64,000 nt of DNA, taken from contig NZ_JAPRAQ010000002.1 of NCBI RefSeq assembly GCF_029989365.1, positions 186,001-250,000 of the forward strand. Reading direction: 5' to 3'. Source of the DNA: Bradyrhizobium sp. Arg816 (GTDB lineage: Bacteria; Pseudomonadota; Alphaproteobacteria; Rhizobiales; Xanthobacteraceae). The notes beneath the pieces were generated by a model that was not told the origin of the DNA, searched no databases, and was given only the letters and a program-made list of their open reading frames with translations. Made by a program: the position numbers and the translations under genes. This document shows, in pieces, positions 60,539-64,000 of the stretch. Position 1 is the stretch's first letter. Every line of letters starts with the position of its first letter.

Positions 60539-60966
60539 GTTGTGGGCCCCGACGGCGGCGTCGCGGCCGGAGCCTTGGCCGACCACATTGCCACTCCTCG
60601 ACCGAGAGTTGAACGGGCCACTGGAACTGCGCAACCGCCTCATTGTTGCGCGCATAACCGCGCGTCGCTTCAGTACGTCTCTTTTTGTTGCCAACGGCCG
60701 GTCCCAACGTCTGCTGCTTGGGGTAGACCGGAAGTGACGGCAGGGTTGTCAAGGCGGCGCTTTTGACCCTTACCGGACATCGGCAGCCGCTTGAACCTTA
60801 GTGTCTGCATCGCAGACGTAGCAACGAGCGGGATTTTTGGAAGTCGCCCAATTGTCTGCAATTGGTGCAACATGACGCGGCTCGTATCGGAAAGACCGCG
60901 CAGTTTGAACTAACGCATTTTGAGGAAATCGCGGCGCTAATTTCTTGTTTTTTTAGAGAAATTGCG
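60539..60966. repeat. Gap with a second palindromic intergenic element
   Basis: Between about 60708 and 60781 the minus strand reads MSGKGQKRRLDNPAV...SGLPQAADVGT. This resembles the spurious SALGQKR...SALPPKAD translation typical of these intergenic elements. No true gene is seen in the gap. Confidence 0.45.
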
Positions 60967-61341
60967 ATGACGAACATGCCCTTGATGGCCGCAAACTCGG
61001 CGACGACATTTATCGTGCTACTGGTCTCGCACTTGGCAGCGCACGCGCACGATCCTAACCGCCCCGAACTCAATCACTGGTTCGAGAGCCTCAAAAGTGG
61101 CAAGGGGCCATGCTGCTCAAACACGGACGGAATAGCAGTCGCCGGCCCCGATTGGGAGAGCAAGGGCGACGGATACCGCGTCCGTTTGTACGGACAATGG
61201 TGGGATGTGCCACCGGAAGCGGTGATTGTCGGACCCAACCTCACCGGACGGACCATTGCGTGGCCCGTGTATGAATATATCGATGGCATGCCAGCACGCG
61301 TGACCGATATTCGCTGCTTCATTCCGGGTCCCATGATGTAA
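60967..61341 (+). CDS. Small secreted protein
   Basis: A protein of 124 residues from ATG 60967 (MTNMPLMAANSATTFIVLLVSHLAAHAHD), with a signal peptide. The mature part starts HDPNRPELNHWFESLKSGKGPCCSN, then GDGYRVRLYGQWWDVPPEAVI and ends with DIRCFIPGPMM. Three cysteines suggest disulfides or metal binding. I recognise the type as conserved in Bradyrhizobium, often in several copies. Function is unknown. Confidence 0.75.
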   Translation: MTNMPLMAANSATTFIVLLVSHLAAHAHDPNRPELNHWFESLKSGKGPCCSNTDGIAVAGPDWESKGDGYRVRLYGQWWDVPPEAVIVGPNLTGRTIAWPVYEYIDGMPARVTDIRCFIPGPMM

Positions 61342-61502
61342 TTCAAAATCAGCAACATCAGTTCCGCCCGTGGCCCATCGCGTCAGTTGGCGCAGTGCTG
61401 CGACATGTCCGAAGTTGAGGTTAGACCGGAAGTAGCTGGCCGACTGGTAAAACGACGCGATTGACCCAGAGCAGACGTGACGCGCATCGTCTGACGCAAA
61501 CT

Positions 61503-62264
61503 TCAACCGGGACGCATGCCTTCGCCCTTGATGACCGCCTCGGCGTCCTCCGTCTTCAAATAGTCGAGGAGGGCCTTTGCAGCGGCGGCTTCCTTAGTTT
61601 CCGTGCCGAGTGCGGCCGTGAACACAACGTCCTGCTGCACTTCAGCTGGAAACGGGCCTACTAGGTCGAGCCCCGGAGCCATCAACACGTTCATCAGGAA
61701 CAGGGCAAGCTCGGCCTCTCCCGTCGCGACCGCGGCGACAACTTGCACTGGCGTCGGCTGCGGCTTCATCTTTGCATTCATCGGCTCGGTGATGCCGAGC
61801 CGATCGAACACTTTCGCGATCGAATAGCCAGTCGCGCTCTGCGGAATTGAAGCAACCGAGTCTGCCTTTAACAGCGCCGCTTTCAATGCGTCGGGTGTCG
61901 AGATGTCCGGCGTCGTCCCGCCAGCTCGAACTGCGACTCCGAGGCCGACGCGGGCGATGTCGATGGTCGGGTCACTCACAAACCGCGCCCGTGCGGCCGC
62001 ATCCTGCATCACCTCAACTGGCACAATGCCGACGTCGAATGGCTTCCCCGACGTTGCTTCCTTGATCAAGTTTGGCGTCGTACCAAAGAAGATATTGAGC
62101 TTGTGGCCCGAAGCCTGTTCGAATTTCGGCCTGAGCTCCGTCCAGATCGCGTTCATCGCGCCACCCGCCAGAACTCTGATCTCGGCTGCGTGAGCGCTCG
62201 GCACCAAATGCTTGATAAACGCAAACGCGAGCAATGCAACGATCGAAAAACCCCACCTTGCCAT
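61503..62264 (-). CDS. ModA-like periplasmic solute-binding protein
   Basis: A protein of 253 residues from ATG 62264, with GGGAGG before it. The signal helix is WGFSIVALLAFAFIKHLVPSAHA. The mature protein follows the molybdate-type (PBP type II) pattern: IRVLAGGAMNAIWTELRPKFEQASG, FFGTTPNLIKEATSGKPFDVGIVP, IPQSATGYSIAKVFDRLGI, VATGEAELALFLMN. The conserved tail ALLDYLKTEDAEAVIKGEGMRPG ends it. There are no modBC genes here, so it may supply a distant transporter or bind another anion or small ligand. Confidence 0.82.
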   Translation of the reverse strand: MARWGFSIVALLAFAFIKHLVPSAHAAEIRVLAGGAMNAIWTELRPKFEQASGHKLNIFFGTTPNLIKEATSGKPFDVGIVPVEVMQDAAARARFVSDPTIDIARVGLGVAVRAGGTTPDISTPDALKAALLKADSVASIPQSATGYSIAKVFDRLGITEPMNAKMKPQPTPVQVVAAVATGEAELALFLMNVLMAPGLDLVGPFPAEVQQDVVFTAALGTETKEAAAAKALLDYLKTEDAEAVIKGEGMRPG

Positions 62265-62534
62265 GATGTACCTCCCAAGCAACCTATGCAGGCTAACCTG
62301 CAAGATGCCTCGTCGGGAAGTGCCCAAAGTCGGCTTGTGGCCCTTAGCGTCGAAGCGTACCATCTCTTCGGCGTCGGCTGTTCGGGGAAGACCGGACATG
62401 GATGCAGGTATGCCAAACCGACGCGAATTGCACTAAGCCGCTGTCGCGGTAGAGCACGACGGCTCGATATCCGCGAGTAGGGAAGTGGCTCCGCTGCCCG
62501 GCGACAGATCGGCCCGGGTGGGCTCTGCCAGCAA

Positions 62535-62729
62535 TTAGCTGCGCATGGCGGCGCGGCAACCGACGAAGCTCAACGCGCCCGCCACGGTGACGGCAATCCA
62601 GCTCACCCAAAACGGCACATCGACGCCATTTAAGGTGACGGACCAGTCCATCACAATCCGGATCAACTGCAAAGGCGCGCTCAGGGCAAAGATGGCGGCG
62701 GTCAGCGTGCAAAAGGTTCTTATGGTCAT
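62535..62729 (-). CDS. Small two-helix membrane protein
   Basis: A 64-residue protein from ATG 62729. Two hydrophobic helices are seen (FCTLTAAIFALSAPLQLIRIV and VPFWVSWIAVTVAGALSFVGC). The last residues are RAAMRS. It is similar to other small rhizobial membrane proteins of unknown role. Longer in-frame starts add an Arg-rich tail. Confidence 0.65.
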   Translation of the reverse strand: MTIRTFCTLTAAIFALSAPLQLIRIVMDWSVTLNGVDVPFWVSWIAVTVAGALSFVGCRAAMRS

Positions 62730-62975
62730 TGCCCGTCTCCGACGGCGCACGAGGACGTGGCTCGCCCCCGCAGCCAAAATGGGGAGGGGCCGGCGCGGCG
62801 GCCGCTCCCTTTAAGCAGGGAAGTTGCTAAACAGAGCCATTCTCGATGTGTCGCACAATCGCCGTTTCGCGACGCCGCGAGTCGGGATCACTTCCACCTT
62901 TGGCACAAATGCGAAGTGCAGCGATGTCCGCGGTTACTGTGAGCGGCACTTCGTCCCCACAATCCGCGGGCAGTG

Positions 62976-63407
62976 TTACTGCGCCAGAAATCTATATGCG
63001 ACAATCAGAGCCACCATGCTCGCCAAAATGAGCAGTGCTGGAAGGGGTTCTCGGATCATTGGCTTCGACGAATGCAGTGCAGCCGATAGACCGGGCTGAT
63101 TAGGCCGTTTCTTGAGCCGCACGACTTTGCCCTCTGTCATTGGTGTGCGAGCCTTTGGTTCCGGGGGCGCGCCCACGCCTCCCATCTCGCTGTAATAAGC
63201 GCTGTAGACCTCGCGAACGGCTAGGGCCGTGGACTCGGCCTCGCTCATTGTCTCGAGCCGAGTTCGATAGTTAGTCAGAAAGCTTTGGGCGCTGGACGGC
63301 AGGTCATCGAAACCACCGAGCTTGGCCATCATGAGCCAGGTGGCAAAATCCGTCTCAGCCCTCGTGCGCGCTTTCTTGGCGATACTAGCTTTGGAGCTAG
63401 AGGACAT
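62976..63407 (-). CDS. Hypothetical protein with C-terminal membrane anchor
   Basis: A protein of 143 residues from ATG 63407. A soluble, charged N-terminal part (SIAKKARTRAETDFATWLMMAKLGGFDDLPSSAQSF) is followed by basic linker residues EGKVVRLKKRPNQ. A single C-terminal helix (PALLILASMVALIVAYRFLAQ) would anchor it in the inner membrane. No domain is known. Confidence 0.55.
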   Translation of the reverse strand: MSSSSKASIAKKARTRAETDFATWLMMAKLGGFDDLPSSAQSFLTNYRTRLETMSEAESTALAVREVYSAYYSEMGGVGAPPEPKARTPMTEGKVVRLKKRPNQPGLSAALHSSKPMIREPLPALLILASMVALIVAYRFLAQ

Positions 63408-63885
63408 GGTGGTCCGATTGGTTTGAACCCGGCCGCGAAGCTGTTCATTGACACCATCCGCGGCGGGAAAGGCAATTGGCAATCCAGTCACAGTAATGAC
63501 GGCGCGGGAGAGTTCAAACGCGAATCTTACCAACTAGTCGGCTCCTGACCCAGGTTGAAGCGGACTGAGCAGGCTAGCTAGGGTAGGGCTCACCTCCGCT
63601 GATGCCCCAACGGCAGTAGCTCTGCGACGCACATACGAACAGTAAGCGCGGAAAACAGCGCCTGCAGGCCGATCCATTAACGTTTGCGGATATCCACTCC
63701 TTCACACCCCGGCAGGATTCTTCCGCACTTGCAAAGGGATATGGCAACTGATCGGCCAAATCCTCAGCTCATCCACGGTCGTAAGCCACGGTCCGAGTGC
63801 CGCCTGCTGCACTTGGCAGCCGCTGCTACTCGAACCCAGACTGGTCACACATGATGAATCTATCGCGCCGCCAATTTTGAGCCGC
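63408..63885. other. Gap without a supported gene
   Basis: About 480 bases. The minus frames here are low in predicted structure and no ribosome site fits. I see no strong hairpin or known operator. Confidence 0.4.
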
Positions 63886-64000
63886 ATGGCCGCCCATGTC
63901 GGCGCGAAGGGGCGGTTGAGGATTTGCTTCGCTGGCTTTGCTCTCGCTGGAATTCTTTCAACGACGCCCGCGTCTTCCAATCCTCTTGACGACTTGTTCA
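63886..64000 (+). CDS. Start of a probable secreted protein (cut by window end)
   Basis: The frame MAAHVGAKGRLRICFAGFALAG then ILSTTPASSNPLDDLF looks like a signal peptide followed by a mature N-terminus, running off the window. There is no strong ribosome site, and only 38 codons are present, so it is tentative. Confidence 0.4.
   Translation, partial: MAAHVGAKGRLRICFAGFALAGILSTTPASSNPLDDLF

Overview
The window looks like a slow-growing rhizobial alphaproteobacterium, most likely Bradyrhizobium or a close relative. The evidence is high GC with strong third-position GC bias, many ABC importers, Tat-type binding proteins, small conserved proteins I associate with that genus, FixK/FNR-type palindromes before microaerobic genes, and tandem HdeA-like proteins. 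These are judgements from reading the sequence; no database search was run.

Layout. 1-3.1 kb: a minus-strand sugar ABC importer (two permeases and a binding protein), cut by the window start. 3.6-10.8 kb: housekeeping genes, including a single-domain response regulator whose stop codon lies in a 16-bp tandem repeat, glucokinase, nicotinamidase and glutamine-dependent NAD synthetase. 11.3-17.6 kb: a TIM-barrel isomerase-like gene and a Dpp/Opp-type importer whose binding-protein gene carries a one-base frameshift. 17.6-22.0 kb: a compact, apparently complete maturation set for a thiazole/oxazole-modified peptide: SagB-type dehydrogenase, fused leader-binding/YcaO cyclodehydratase, and a 141-residue precursor ending in a core with 16 cysteines. 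22.2-26.5 kb: VOC protein, ilvD, a small secreted protein and a GNAT acetyltransferase.

26.6-40.3 kb: a probable low-oxygen carbon-overflow block. It contains a DUF3141 protein, pta-ackA-fabI, a MaoC protein, a two-subunit CoA-transferase, several alpha/beta hydrolases (one a tandem-domain fusion), a phasin and a MarC-type membrane protein. Three FixK/FNR-like palindromes lie at plausible promoter distances, so a shared FixK-type switch between acetyl-CoA, acetate, acyl-CoA and polyhydroxyalkanoate metabolism is a reasonable inference.

40.3-58.6 kb: an accessory region of visibly lower and uneven GC. It has a three-gene cassette (protein with a periodic Cys tail, GRDP-like protein, methyltransferase), a plasmid/ICE-like module (two excisionase-like HTH proteins and a RepA-like AAA ATPase) next to two different clusters of short repeated motifs, an XRE regulator with a palindromic operator, a hemerythrin, a cold-shock protein, a two-gene unit encoding a large membrane protein and a MauJ/HEPN-like protein, a frameshifted gene, and a wrecked LigD-type DNA ligase. 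58.6-64 kb: mostly small secreted or membrane proteins (C13-type protease, two HdeA-like proteins behind a perfect FNR/FixK palindrome, a ModA-like binding protein) among palindromic intergenic elements. No integrase, tRNA, rRNA or CRISPR array was seen.
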